A stretch of 64,000 nucleotides of DNA from Gemmata palustris (GTDB lineage Bacteria; Planctomycetota; Planctomycetia; Gemmatales; Gemmataceae): the NCBI RefSeq assembly GCF_017939745.1, contig NZ_JAGKQQ010000001.1, positions 2,232,001 through 2,296,000 on the forward strand. The letters are read 5' to 3'. The notes beneath the pieces are model-generated. The model was not told where the DNA came from. It did no database searches and saw only the letters and a program-made list of their open reading frames with translations. The position numbers were made by a program, and so were the translations under genes. Shown here piece by piece: positions 1 to 8,623 of the stretch; position 1 is the first letter of the stretch; each line of letters opens with the position of its first letter.

Positions 1-610
1 GGGCACGAACCTTGCCGGCCTTATACTCGTATCCCGGGTACACCTCTGTCGCGCGGAAGTGCCCCGGGCCGAACACTTCGACCAGCAACTCCGCCGCTCG
101 CCCCTCAGCCAAGACACCAATACGCCCGGGCTGGACCGAGTAAGCCAGTCCTCCGACGCGCTCTACACCGTCGCAGAATAGCCCGCTCTCGCCTTCGGTG
201 ACGAGCAATGCACAGTCTGGCCGGGTGCAAGCCGGAGCGAGGCGGTGAAGTTGCGATTCGCTTAAAGACACCGGATCAAATCTGGCCACCGTCTGCTCTG
301 ATCTCCCCCGTCGGCAGACCAGTTTGAAGCGTGGGTATCGCCCCTCCTCAGGAAGCAGACTTGTGTAGAACGTCAAGCTGATCAGTTTCCGTAAGCCGTC
401 GTCGGTCAGTTTTGCAGCGGCGTCACCTGCACCGCCATCCTCACCGAACGCCTCTTTTCTCCATTTTCGTGCGTGTACGAGGAGCTCGGCGAGCGCGTCG
501 GGGCCACACATCGAATTTGGGATCTGCGGCGCATCGTACCCGACGAGATGCCGGACAACCGTATTGTGCTTGGCCATGTGATTCGGCCCTTTGGCGCGTC
601 GGGCTGACAT
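1..610 (-). CDS. DACNV-like sensor-domain protein (partial, runs off left edge)
   Basis: The reading frame is open from an ATG at 610 (an in-frame TGA lies just upstream) to the window edge, giving about 203 residues without the C-terminus. An internal ATG at 577 is the alternative start. The segments LRKLISLTFYTSLLPEEGR and CALLVTEGESGLFCDGV recall the DACNV group of DisA-N-like nucleotide-sensor domains that are common in planctomycetes. In that family the protein is thought to sense a nucleotide and signal through partner domains. The family call is from memory and could be wrong; the coding call rests on a long, well-behaved frame. It is the last leftward gene visible, beyond a 224-base gap. 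Confidence 0.6.
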   Translation of the reverse strand, partial: MSARRAKGPNHMAKHNTVVRHLVGYDAPQIPNSMCGPDALAELLVHARKWRKEAFGEDGGAGDAAAKLTDDGLRKLISLTFYTSLLPEEGRYPRFKLVCRRGRSEQTVARFDPVSLSESQLHRLAPACTRPDCALLVTEGESGLFCDGVERVGGLAYSVQPGRIGVLAEGRAAELLVEVFGPGHFRATEVYPGYEYKAGKVRA

Positions 611-731
611 TCGTCACCCGTGATGGGGTATTCCTCTGCTGAAGCTAGCAAACAGCGATCCTGGTCGCCACTTCTGCTTTTGATGCGAAGCCAGTGCCTG
701 TCTGCCATCCCGTCGCCGTCGGTCGTGGTTT

Positions 732-763
732 GTCGGGGCCGTCGCAGACGGTGCGGCCCCGAC
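732..763. terminator. Perfect 10-bp inverted repeat, possible terminator
   Basis: The arms gtcggggccg and cggccccgac flank a 12-base loop, 72 bases beyond the stop of the leftward helicase-methyltransferase gene. No U-tract follows on either strand, so intrinsic termination is uncertain. The rest of the gap 611-834 shows no convincing gene. Confidence 0.35.
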
Positions 764-834
764 GAACTGCGGCCAGAGGCGGCGGTGCCTGACACGCCAT
801 CCTTGAGCCGGAGGGAGTGGGTGGAGGGGCCGCC

Positions 835-3800
835 TTAAAACAGGCTGAGTTGTTGCGGCTTGCGGCGCTGCGTCACCTGCCCGGCGTGCGTTGGGGCTGG
901 CGGTTTCGGCGCGGGCGGCAGCGCGATGACGTTCCCTCCCGGCGTGTCGTCGGACTCGTCGTCGGCGGGTGGGGCCGCCTGCACCGGCTCGACAACTGGC
1001 TGCGGCTCGGCGACCGGCTCGGGCCTCGTGATTCGCGCCGTCACCGGCTTTTCCGCCCGCGTCTGCGGCTTACTCCCGACCCGCGCCGGGGTGGCTTCGA
1101 CAGCGTTCGACGCCCGCAGCGTTTTGATCCGCGCGTCCAGTTCGGCCACGGTCGGCTCGCCCTCCTTCGGTTCCTTCTCCGAAAGCCCAGCCTTCAACTT
1201 GTCCCGCAGGTCAGCTAGCTGCCTTTCGTACTCGGCGTGCCGGAACACCGCCCCGATGCGGGTCTGGTAATCGGCGAGCTGCCCTTCCGCCACGTCCTTG
1301 TCCTGCTCGGCACGCTCCCTTTCCAGCCCGTAGCCCGCGGCGATGCGTTCCACCGCGTTCAGCGCCGCCCGCGCCCCGGCTCCGTCCCGCAACTCGGCTC
1401 GCCGCATGACTTGGCCGTCGAGGTAGGTCTCCATGCCGCCCAGCGGGTGCAGGAGGAAGCCGTAAGCAAGCCCGCGGTAGGTGCCGACGGGGACGGTGCG
1501 GTGCTCGCTGACGTGCTGCGGCAAGCGCTCCATCCGTGCGGTCAGTGCCTCCACCGCGTCGGCGTTCGAGAGCGTGCGGTTGCCGACCGTGACCCGGTCG
1601 CCCTGATGGGCTTCCAGCGTAGCCATGTCCTGCCCCAGCTTCTCGATTCGCCCGGTCAGGCTGCGGATGCGGTCGGGAAGCTCCTTGATGTTCCGCCGCG
1701 CGAGGAATTGCTCGTCGTGGTGATTCTTCCGCAGGATGGCCAGCCGCTGCAACTCGGCGTCGGTCTCGGCCAGTGTGAGCACGGCCGGGTTCCCGGACGC
1801 GATGGCCTTCACCTCGGCGTAGCTGAGTTCTTGCCCGCCGATGTCTTCCGCCTTCCGCACCGCGCAGTCGCCGGTCATGATCTGGGCGATGAACTTCGCC
1901 TTCGTTTCCAGCGCTTGCCACATGTAGGCGTCGAAGCTCCCCTCGGTGACGTAACGGTAGATGGCGACTTCCGCGTTCGTGTTCCCCTGCCGGAGGATGC
2001 GGCCCTCCCGCTGCTCCACCTCGGCGGGCTTCCACGGGGCGTCCAGGTGGTGGAGGGCCACTAGACGCTTCTGCACGTTGGTGCCGGTGCCCATCTTCGA
2101 GGTGCTGCCGATCAGCACCCGCACCGTGCCCTGCCGCACCTTCTCGAACAGGGCGTTTTTCTTCGCGTCGGTGTCGGCGTCGCCAATGACAGCGATCTGG
2201 CTGGCGGGGATGCCGTGGTCGGCGAGCTTCGAGGCGATCTCGTCGTACACAGAGAACGGGTTGGGGTGGACGCCCATGTCGCAGAACACCATCTGCGTGC
2301 CCCGGCGGTCCTCGGTCTTCTTCCAGATGCAGACGACGTTCCGCACCAGCGCGTTCACCTTCGAGTCGGGGAAGTCACCTCCCGCACCGAGCATCCGGCC
2401 GTCGAGGGCGAGCTTGCGGCCATCGGTGGTGATGGCCAGGGCGTTGTCGATGCGCGGGTCCACCCGCTCGTTGCGGATCTTCTCGTACCGGGCCACTAGC
2501 GCGGCCTGGGCCTCGCACTGGGCGTCCGACATCGGGCAGGCGACCGTCTGCGGCTTGCCGCCCTCCAGGGTTGGCCGGGGCAGGTTCAGCATGTCCGCCG
2601 TCTGCACGTCGGCGAACGCCCGGAACATCTGTACCAACTCGGGCAGGTTCACGAACTTGGCGAACCGGCTGCGGGGCTTGAGCGTGGCGCCGTCCGGGCT
2701 GATCTCCATCGCCTCGACCACCTCGCCGAAGGTGGCCGCCCAGGCGTCGAAGTGCTCGATGCCGCGGGAGCGGAGGCCCGCCGGGTCGAGAAACCGCTGC
2801 ATGGTGTACATCTCGACCATCGTGTTGCTGATCGGGGTGCCGGTGGCGAACACGGTGCCGCGGCCTGCGTGCTGCTCGTCCAGGTAGCGGCACTTCATGT
2901 ACAGGTCGAACGCCCGCTCCGAGCCGCCGGTCTGGATGCCCGCGACCCGCTCCATCTTGGTCGGGGTTTCGAGGTTCTTGAAGTAGTGGGCCTCGTCGAT
3001 GAACACCTGGTCAACGCCCAGCTCGTCGAACACCAGCCCGTCGTCCTTCTTGTCCTCGGCCAAGAGGGACTTGAGCCGCTCCTCGCGGGCAGCCTTCTGC
3101 TTCTCCAGCGTCTTGATGATGTTCCGGCCCTTCGACGCCTTGTCCACCAGCAGCGACTCGTACTCGGCGATCTGCTCGCGGAGGAATCGCTCCTGGAACT
3201 CGCTGGACATGCCCATCCGCTCGAACCCGGAGTGGGTGACCACGATGCCGTCCCAGTCGCCGGTGGCGATCTTCGCCGTCAGGTACTTCCGCCGCTCCTT
3301 GGTGAAGTCGTCCTTCGACGCGGTCAGAATGCGGGCGTTCGGGTAAATCTGCAGCCACTCGCGGGTGATCTGCTCCAGCATGTGGTTGGGGACCACCACC
3401 ATCGGTTTCTTGGCAAGCCCGGCCTGCCGCATCTTCATTGCTGAGGTGACCATGCAGGCGGTTTTCCCAGCTCCGACGACGTGTGCCAGCAGGGTGTTGC
3501 CGCCCGTCATGCACCGCCAGACGGCATCCTTCTGGTGTTGCCGCAACTCGAACGCCTTGCTCATCCCTGGGAAATCGAGGTGCGATCCGTCGAACAGGCG
3601 GGGGCGGAGGTTGTTGAAGGCGTCGTTGTAGTCCCGCACCAGCAGCTCGGTGCGGTCGGGGTCGGCGAAGATCCACTGGCGGAACCGCTCCTTGATCTGC
3701 CGCTGCTTTTCCTTCGCCGCCAGCGTCTCGGTCGTGTTCACCACCCGCTGGTCTCCGCCGGTCGCCGACGTGATCGTGTCGTAGATGACGGGTGTTTTCA

Positions 3801-6171
3801 TGTTGAGCGCCTGGTCGAGCAGCGCGGTGCCGTTGATGCGGCCGGTGCCGTAGTCGGCGGTCGCTGCCACCGAGTTTAGCGCCCGGTAGTCCGGCTCGAC
3901 GCTCCACACGGCGTCCTTCTTCAGGTGCCCGACCTTCACCGACTCGGCCGGCACGCCGAACAGCTCGGCCGCGAACGCCTGGATGTCGCTCGCCGGAATC
4001 CACGGCGCGCCGAGGTTGGCGTCGATGTCGCCGGGCAGCACGTCCTCGGGCTGCACCTGTCGGAGGGCGTCGGCGTTGCGGGCGAACTCCGGCCCGGCCT
4101 TCTCGGCTGCGGCCAGCTTGGCCCGGACGTTGCCCGACAGGTAGGCGTCGGCCGTCTCCCACCGCTTCGACTCCGGGTCGCGGTAGATCAGGTCGCCTAG
4201 CTCGCGGACGATCTCCGCCTCCGGCTTGCCGTACAGCCCGGCGATAAACGGCAGGTCGATACCGCCCCGCTGGTCGAGGGACACGAGCAGCCCCTCCTCA
4301 GCGGTGGTGACGCGGGTGACAGCCGGCTTCGGCCCCACCACGTCCTGGCGCATGATCGCGGCCTTCGTCGCCTTACCCGTGGCCTCGTCGTACTCCTCCA
4401 GCGACATGACCAGCATGGCGTCCGGGTCTTCCCGGAATTTCACCAGGTTGGGCATCCGGCGGATGGTGGCGGTTGCAGTTTCGCTGAACGTGGTCTTGTT
4501 GATTGGCCCGTAGGCGGAGTGGAAGCGGTCGTAAGCGGCGTTCAGCGACCGGCGGACATGCTCGCGGTTGGCTTCCGGCCAGCCCTCGTTCTGGGATTGG
4601 AGGACGCGGCGGGCGAGGTCGCGGAGTTCGATCAGATCGCCCATCCTGCGGCCGCTGAGCGCACCGCCCGCCCACAGCTCCCCGCCGCCGTAGACGACGG
4701 GCTCTGCCTTCCCGTCCACCATCTGGTGAATGCGCTTGTCGTGGACGAAGAAGCTGCCCTCGGCGATGTGCTTGAGCGGCGGGGGCGGGACGAACTTGCT
4801 AACTTGCGCGGAATCGCAAACTGAACTTTCATGCTTGAGCGGCGGCGGCCTGACGCTTTGCGCCTCCACCCGCGTCGGTTCGAACCGGGGCAGTTTGCCG
4901 ACGGCGATGCGGAGCTGGGAGGCGAGGTCGCCGGTGCCGGTGACGCTGTACCCCTCCCCGCCATAGAGCGTGTCCTTGCGGCTCCACTGGCCGAGCACCA
5001 TTTCCGGGTGCGTCAGGAAGTAGCGGTTCACCGCCACGGTGGCGTCCTCGACCATCAGCGGGCCGGTTCCCGTCCATGCCGGGTCGGCGTGTTTCGGTTC
5101 CTGGCCCGGCTCACGCTTCCGCAGGAACAGGATGTCGGTGACGACGGCCGTGCCCTCCCGCTTGAAGGCGTCGGACGGCAGCCGGATTGCTCCGAGGAAG
5201 TCAGCCTTGGAGGCCAGCGACTCGCGGGCGGAGGCGTTTTGCTTGTCCAGCGTGTAGTGCGACGTGACGACGGCCAGTACCCCGCCCGGCTTGAGCGCGT
5301 CCACCGACTTGGCGATGAAGTAGTCGTGCAGGGAGAGTTTCTCGCCGTTCAGTTCCAGTTTCAGGTCGGCGAACGGCACGTTGCCGATCACCGCGTCCAG
5401 CGGCGGCAGCTTGGTGTCCCGGAAGTTCTCGATGCGGATGTCGGCCTGCGGGTGCAGCAGGCGGGCGATGCGGCCTGACACGGCGTCCATCTCCACCCCG
5501 AGGTAACGGTGCTGGCCGGTCATGAACAGCCCGGTGCCGCACCCCGGTTCGAGCACGGTGGCGCCGGCTGGGACGCCGAAACGCGAAAGGGCCGAGTAGA
5601 TAGACGCGACGACTGTGGGGGAAGTGAAGAACTGGGTGAAGACGGTGCGCTTGGCGCTGTCGTACTCGGAGGGGGTGAGGAGGGCCCGCAGCTCGCGGCC
5701 GGTGTCTTCCCAGCCGTTCTTGAACAGGCTCGTGGCGGGGTCGGGGAAGATGTGCAGGGCGACGGGGCCAAACCCGCCGAACCGGCGGAGGGCCTGCATC
5801 TCGTCGTCGGTGGGCGGTCGCTGCTCCCGCTCGACGGTTTTCAGCGTGCGGATGGCGGCGATCAAGTCGTGGGCTTTGGCCTTCAGGCCGGTCGGGGAAA
5901 GTTCCATGGGTGCTCCTGACGTGGGAAGCCCCTCCAACGGGGGCTTTTCGGCAGAAACAGGAACAGCCGCTTGGCCGGACGGCTCAAGCGAAATGGGAAG
6001 GGCCCCATTGCAGCTTGAACCGGGCGGTTGCGGCTGTATCTCGGCACCGGAAAGCCCCTCGGGGGAGTCGTCCTCGAGGAGATCGTCGAACAGCCCGCGG
6101 CGGGCTTGCTCGCGGGCAACATGTGAGGGGTTCTTGCTGGACGGGCGGAAGCGGTCGGAGAAGCGGGGCAT
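835..6171 (-). CDS. DarB-like N6-adenine methyltransferase / SNF2-type helicase fusion
   Basis: This 1778-residue protein joins a class I DNA adenine methyltransferase to a superfamily 2 helicase. The methyltransferase carries the SAM motif VLEPGCGTG near residues 206-214 and a catalytic NVPF variant of NPPY at about 264-267. The helicase has Walker A HVVGAGKT near 900, DEAH near 1057, ATGTPIS near 1110 and an arginine-finger motif QREGRILRQG near 1393. The tail is proline-rich and alanine-rich. Such fusions occur on plasmids and in P1-like phages, where DarB is packaged and protects incoming DNA from type I restriction. Its place downstream of the lysis genes fits a late, virion-delivered protein, but that is inference. 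The ATG at 6171 is preceded by a 65-base gap. Confidence 0.85.
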   Translation of the reverse strand: MPRFSDRFRPSSKNPSHVAREQARRGLFDDLLEDDSPEGLSGAEIQPQPPGSSCNGALPISLEPSGQAAVPVSAEKPPLEGLPTSGAPMELSPTGLKAKAHDLIAAIRTLKTVEREQRPPTDDEMQALRRFGGFGPVALHIFPDPATSLFKNGWEDTGRELRALLTPSEYDSAKRTVFTQFFTSPTVVASIYSALSRFGVPAGATVLEPGCGTGLFMTGQHRYLGVEMDAVSGRIARLLHPQADIRIENFRDTKLPPLDAVIGNVPFADLKLELNGEKLSLHDYFIAKSVDALKPGGVLAVVTSHYTLDKQNASARESLASKADFLGAIRLPSDAFKREGTAVVTDILFLRKREPGQEPKHADPAWTGTGPLMVEDATVAVNRYFLTHPEMVLGQWSRKDTLYGGEGYSVTGTGDLASQLRIAVGKLPRFEPTRVEAQSVRPPPLKHESSVCDSAQVSKFVPPPPLKHIAEGSFFVHDKRIHQMVDGKAEPVVYGGGELWAGGALSGRRMGDLIELRDLARRVLQSQNEGWPEANREHVRRSLNAAYDRFHSAYGPINKTTFSETATATIRRMPNLVKFREDPDAMLVMSLEEYDEATGKATKAAIMRQDVVGPKPAVTRVTTAEEGLLVSLDQRGGIDLPFIAGLYGKPEAEIVRELGDLIYRDPESKRWETADAYLSGNVRAKLAAAEKAGPEFARNADALRQVQPEDVLPGDIDANLGAPWIPASDIQAFAAELFGVPAESVKVGHLKKDAVWSVEPDYRALNSVAATADYGTGRINGTALLDQALNMKTPVIYDTITSATGGDQRVVNTTETLAAKEKQRQIKERFRQWIFADPDRTELLVRDYNDAFNNLRPRLFDGSHLDFPGMSKAFELRQHQKDAVWRCMTGGNTLLAHVVGAGKTACMVTSAMKMRQAGLAKKPMVVVPNHMLEQITREWLQIYPNARILTASKDDFTKERRKYLTAKIATGDWDGIVVTHSGFERMGMSSEFQERFLREQIAEYESLLVDKASKGRNIIKTLEKQKAAREERLKSLLAEDKKDDGLVFDELGVDQVFIDEAHYFKNLETPTKMERVAGIQTGGSERAFDLYMKCRYLDEQHAGRGTVFATGTPISNTMVEMYTMQRFLDPAGLRSRGIEHFDAWAATFGEVVEAMEISPDGATLKPRSRFAKFVNLPELVQMFRAFADVQTADMLNLPRPTLEGGKPQTVACPMSDAQCEAQAALVARYEKIRNERVDPRIDNALAITTDGRKLALDGRMLGAGGDFPDSKVNALVRNVVCIWKKTEDRRGTQMVFCDMGVHPNPFSVYDEIASKLADHGIPASQIAVIGDADTDAKKNALFEKVRQGTVRVLIGSTSKMGTGTNVQKRLVALHHLDAPWKPAEVEQREGRILRQGNTNAEVAIYRYVTEGSFDAYMWQALETKAKFIAQIMTGDCAVRKAEDIGGQELSYAEVKAIASGNPAVLTLAETDAELQRLAILRKNHHDEQFLARRNIKELPDRIRSLTGRIEKLGQDMATLEAHQGDRVTVGNRTLSNADAVEALTARMERLPQHVSEHRTVPVGTYRGLAYGFLLHPLGGMETYLDGQVMRRAELRDGAGARAALNAVERIAAGYGLERERAEQDKDVAEGQLADYQTRIGAVFRHAEYERQLADLRDKLKAGLSEKEPKEGEPTVAELDARIKTLRASNAVEATPARVGSKPQTRAEKPVTARITRPEPVAEPQPVVEPVQAAPPADDESDDTPGGNVIALPPAPKPPAPTHAGQVTQRRKPQQLSLF

Positions 6172-6236
6172 GGGCTTGCTGGTTGAAGTGCAGGCCCAGG
6201 ATTAACACGGTGCGGCGGAGATGCCAACCGGAAAGG

Positions 6237-6470
6237 CTACCGCCCGGGGCCGTGGTGGTGACCGGGCTTATCGAACATCCGCATGACTTCTTTGGCGGCG
6301 TGGACCGCGGCGACTACGCCGGTGAGGATGACGGCACCAACGGCAACCTTTTCCAGAACGAGTGCCATCCGGCCCTCGGACTTGCTGGCCATCGCCTGAG
6401 TTTCCTTGACTAGTCCCATCAGCCCCGGCGGAATGTGGGTGTGAACGATGCCGGGTGGAATGTGGGTCAC
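6237..6470 (-). CDS. Small membrane protein of the lysis region
   Basis: A 77-residue protein with one strongly hydrophobic helix (VAVGAVILTGVVAAVHAA) near residues 43-60 and a His-rich end. The N-terminus holds a duplicated HIPPG motif. Its ATG overlaps the stop of the upstream gene as ATGA, so it is probably translationally coupled. The function is unknown; a holin-like or spanin-accessory role is only suggested by position. Confidence 0.55.
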   Translation of the reverse strand: MTHIPPGIVHTHIPPGLMGLVKETQAMASKSEGRMALVLEKVAVGAVILTGVVAAVHAAKEVMRMFDKPGHHHGPGR

Positions 6471-6640
6471 GAGAGGGGCTCGAACTGGATGGGAAGATGG
6501 GGGCAGCGGTCAGAGGTGCGAGGGCACATGGCGCACGCGGCGAGGAACGAGAGCGAGCAGACGGTGAGGAGAGCCAGGAAGCCGGTAGCCTGCGTGCGAA
6601 GGCGCTCGTTGGTGAGGAATGCGAATCGGAGTTTGGTCAC
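6467..6640 (-). CDS. Small lipoprotein-like protein of the lysis region
   Basis: The 57-residue product has a hydrophobic helix ending in SFLAACAMC, which resembles a lipobox or a single-pass anchor. The start is taken as the GTG at 6640, because it overlaps the upstream TGA as GTGA. A longer in-frame start at 6706 would cover most of the zinc-finger gene. It may be a second outer-membrane spanin-like lipoprotein. Confidence 0.5.
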   Translation of the reverse strand: MTKLRFAFLTNERLRTQATGFLALLTVCSLSFLAACAMCPRTSDRCPHLPIQFEPLS

Positions 6641-6804
6641 GAAGGCTGGTCTACCTGTCTTTCGTCCCGCTTCGCGGCCACAACGGCCACGAGCTTGGGA
6701 ATGCAATGCTCGCAGATATGCACCAGTTTGCTCGTCGATTCAACGAAAATCGTGCCTTCGTGACGCTTGAGCGGCCGCGAACAGAAGTCGCAGATGAGGC
6801 TCAC
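6637..6804 (-). CDS. Tiny zinc-finger protein (55 aa)
   Basis: I read this gene directly from the reverse strand. It starts at GTG 6804 and ends in a TGA that overlaps the next gene as GTGA. The product begins VSLICDFCSRPLKRHEG and has a second CEHC pair about 30 residues later, so it is a two-knuckle CxxC/CxxC zinc ribbon. The start codon is uncertain because the ribosome-binding site is weak. No function is recognised. Confidence 0.5.
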   Translation of the reverse strand: MSLICDFCSRPLKRHEGTIFVESTSKLVHICEHCIPKLVAVVAAKRDERQVDQPS

Positions 6805-6883
6805 AGCGGTTTGATCTCGGTATTGGCGGGGCGCAGCTCGACGGCCCCCGCTGCGGCGATTCCCAGCGGTAAAAACCCCCAGC

Positions 6884-7099
6884 TCACTGGCTTACCGCCC
6901 GGTGCCTGGCCGCGCACTCCTTGTACATCGCCACGAGTTCGAGATAGTCCGTAACAACGTCATCGGAGATTTCGCCGTCGAAGACGCGCACCGATGGGCA
7001 ATCCGCCCTCGCGTTAGCGGGCGTCTGGTGCGCTGGCGGATTTGAGCAGGCCGATAGTGGCATCATCAAGGCGGCACACAGGGCGATTCTTTTCAGCAC
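6884..7099 (-). CDS. Rz1-like outer-membrane spanin lipoprotein
   Basis: A 71-residue protein with a lipoprotein signal (MLKRIALCAALMMPLSAC) whose lipobox LSAC would give a lipidated Cys18. The gene begins inside the 3' end of the Rz-like gene in another frame and overlaps it by 86 bases, the classical Rz/Rz1 arrangement. The family joins inner and outer membranes at the last step of lysis. The C-terminal half is not Pro-rich as in lambda Rz1. Confidence 0.75.
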   Translation of the reverse strand: MLKRIALCAALMMPLSACSNPPAHQTPANARADCPSVRVFDGEISDDVVTDYLELVAMYKECAARHRAVSQ

Positions 7100-7331
7100 G
7101 CAGGTTACTCCATTTTCGGTTAATCTCGGTGGCTTGAAGCCGCATGGCCTGTAGCTCTGTCTCCAGCTCGGCGGCCTTGCGGTCCTTCTCGGAGGCGGCA
7201 GAGTTCAGCTCTTCCACCCGCCTCTCCAGTGCGTCGGCTTCGTTCGCCCGGTCGAGGCGGGAGTTGAGGTAGCCGAACAGCGCGATAGCTGCGAGCACAG
7301 CCCCCAGTTTAATCCAGTTGGTAAAACTCAC
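7014..7331 (-). CDS. Rz-like inner-membrane spanin
   Basis: The 105-residue protein has one N-terminal membrane helix (residues about 8-24) and a long charged coiled coil (residues about 25-85), the build of an i-spanin. It directly follows the endolysin gene, overlapping its last 23 bases, and contains the start of the Rz1-like gene. Its role would be to pair with Rz1 across the periplasm and fuse the membranes. Confidence 0.75.
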   Translation of the reverse strand: MSFTNWIKLGAVLAAIALFGYLNSRLDRANEADALERRVEELNSAASEKDRKAAELETELQAMRLQATEINRKWSNLRAEKNRPVCRLDDATIGLLKSASAPDAR

Positions 7332-7809
7332 TCTCGGCCTCCCTTCGTCTGGTTAATCCCGGGAACACCCGCAGCACGCCGCCCACCCGCGCCTTGTTCC
7401 AGAGGAGGAACTCCCCCGGCACGTCGGCGTGCCGCCCGGAGTTCACCCGCTTGAGGAGCGTGGACGACTGCAGCGCCCCGGTGCCAAGGTTGAAGGCAAA
7501 CGAGTGCAGGCTGTCGGCCTGACCTTGCCGCAGCGGCACCCGGACCATGCGGTTGACCCCGGACACGGTGCGGGCGGCGTCCTTCTCCAACAGCTTGGTG
7601 GCTTCGTCCGGCAGCATCGGCTCGCGGAACCGCTCCCCCGGCAGGATGAGGTGGCCGAAGCCGATGGTCTTTTTTCCAGCCACGTCCTCGTATACGAACG
7701 GCGAGTAGCCCTCGAAGTGCTGGATCAGGCCAATCCCGGCCGGGCTTACCTTGCACGGGCGGCACGTCGGGTTATCAGCAAGCATGAGGAGGAGGGAGGC
7801 GAGAATCAC
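7309..7809 (-). CDS. Phage endolysin, GH24 lysozyme
   Basis: This 166-residue muramidase has the T4-lysozyme-type active site. Glu33 lies in HFEGY, Asp42 nine residues on, and Thr48 in KKTIGFGH, the same spacing as E11/D20/T26 of T4 lysozyme. The short hydrophobic start MILASLLLMLADN resembles a weak signal or signal-arrest-release anchor, which would let it reach the periplasm without a holin hole. It begins with an ATGA overlap after the holin candidate. Confidence 0.9.
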   Translation of the reverse strand: MILASLLLMLADNPTCRPCKVSPAGIGLIQHFEGYSPFVYEDVAGKKTIGFGHLILPGERFREPMLPDEATKLLEKDAARTVSGVNRMVRVPLRQGQADSLHSFAFNLGTGALQSSTLLKRVNSGRHADVPGEFLLWNKARVGGVLRVFPGLTRRREAESEFYQLD

Positions 7810-8075
7810 CGTGAGGCGTCCCGTAGGTACTCTTCCAGCATCCGCTCCTGCTTGAGCTTCTGCTTCACGCGGTCAACGGTCACCTTCCGCAGCCCCCAGA
7901 TGACGAGCGTCACCCCGACGGATAAAAGTGCGTAGCTGTAGCCCAGCCGCAGATCGTACAGGCCGCAGTAGATGAACCCCGCACCCCACGGCAGCATGAC
8001 GAACGCCCCGTTGAAGGTTTCAAAGTTCATCACGCGACGCTTGATGGCGCGCTTCCGTTTGGCGTTCAGTTTCAC
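7806..8075 (-). CDS. Holin candidate (two membrane helices)
   Basis: The 89-residue protein has a basic N-terminus, two hydrophobic helices (about residues 23-40 and 47-63) and a charged coiled C-terminus, with its stop overlapping the endolysin start. The start is GTG at 8075, preceded by a strong AGGAGG. Size, topology and position fit a class II holin that forms lesions in the inner membrane; no sequence family was recognised. Confidence 0.6.
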   Translation of the reverse strand: MKLNAKRKRAIKRRVMNFETFNGAFVMLPWGAGFIYCGLYDLRLGYSYALLSVGVTLVIWGLRKVTVDRVKQKLKQERMLEEYLRDASR

Positions 8076-8199
8076 GTCCCCTCCTCAGTTTCTCGATGAT
8101 TTTCGTAGTTTCCGGTTCAATATCGACGCCAGCCAGGCGGCACTCCCGCTCAAGCAGGAGAGCAAGTCGTTCGGGATAAGCATTACGCGACGGCTCCAT
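8020..8199 (-). CDS. Small hypothetical protein (59 aa)
   Basis: The frame starts at ATG 8199 with AGGAG seven bases upstream and begins MEPSRNAYPERLALLLERE. It is predicted to be helical and charged. It overlaps the first 56 bases of the holin gene, more than its neighbours do, which lowers confidence. Confidence 0.45.
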   Translation of the reverse strand: MEPSRNAYPERLALLLERECRLAGVDIEPETTKIIEKLRRGRETERQTEARHQASRDEL

Positions 8200-8232
8200 G
8201 GGCTTGCTCCTGTGGGTGCAGCCCGAACGCCG

Positions 8233-8562
8233 TCACCGCTTGTCCGCTTTCCGGTCGAGTTTGTCTCCCAGCACCATAAACCACCCCTGCATGTCGTCTC
8301 GAAGTTTGGTGAGGGCCTGGTTGTTCTCACGCACCATGCCCTCGAACTTTCGATCCGTCTCGCGGCGGTCGGCGGTTGCGTGCTCCTCAATTGTGGAGAA
8401 GCGGGCATCGTGCGCCTTGTCGGCTAGCTTGAGTTGGGAGATGTCGTTCTGCATCCCGAACCAGATACCAATAGCTGAGACCGCGATGGTCACGGCGGTG
8501 AGGACATGCCCGGCATGAATGGTGGGGTCGAAAGAGAGCCAGCGGTGGGGAGTGTTACTCAT
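8233..8562 (-). CDS. Membrane-anchored coiled-coil protein of the lysis region
   Basis: A 109-residue protein with one membrane helix near residues 19-36 followed by a long charged coiled coil. A good GGAG precedes the ATG. Proteins of this build often sit with holins or act as a second inner-membrane lysis factor. The exact role is not recognised. Confidence 0.65.
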   Translation of the reverse strand: MSNTPHRWLSFDPTIHAGHVLTAVTIAVSAIGIWFGMQNDISQLKLADKAHDARFSTIEEHATADRRETDRKFEGMVRENNQALTKLRDDMQGWFMVLGDKLDRKADKR

Positions 8563-8623
8563 CGGGCTCCTGCCATAAAGAATCCATAAAGATGTTACAC
8601 CAACTGTTGCGTTCGCGCAACGA

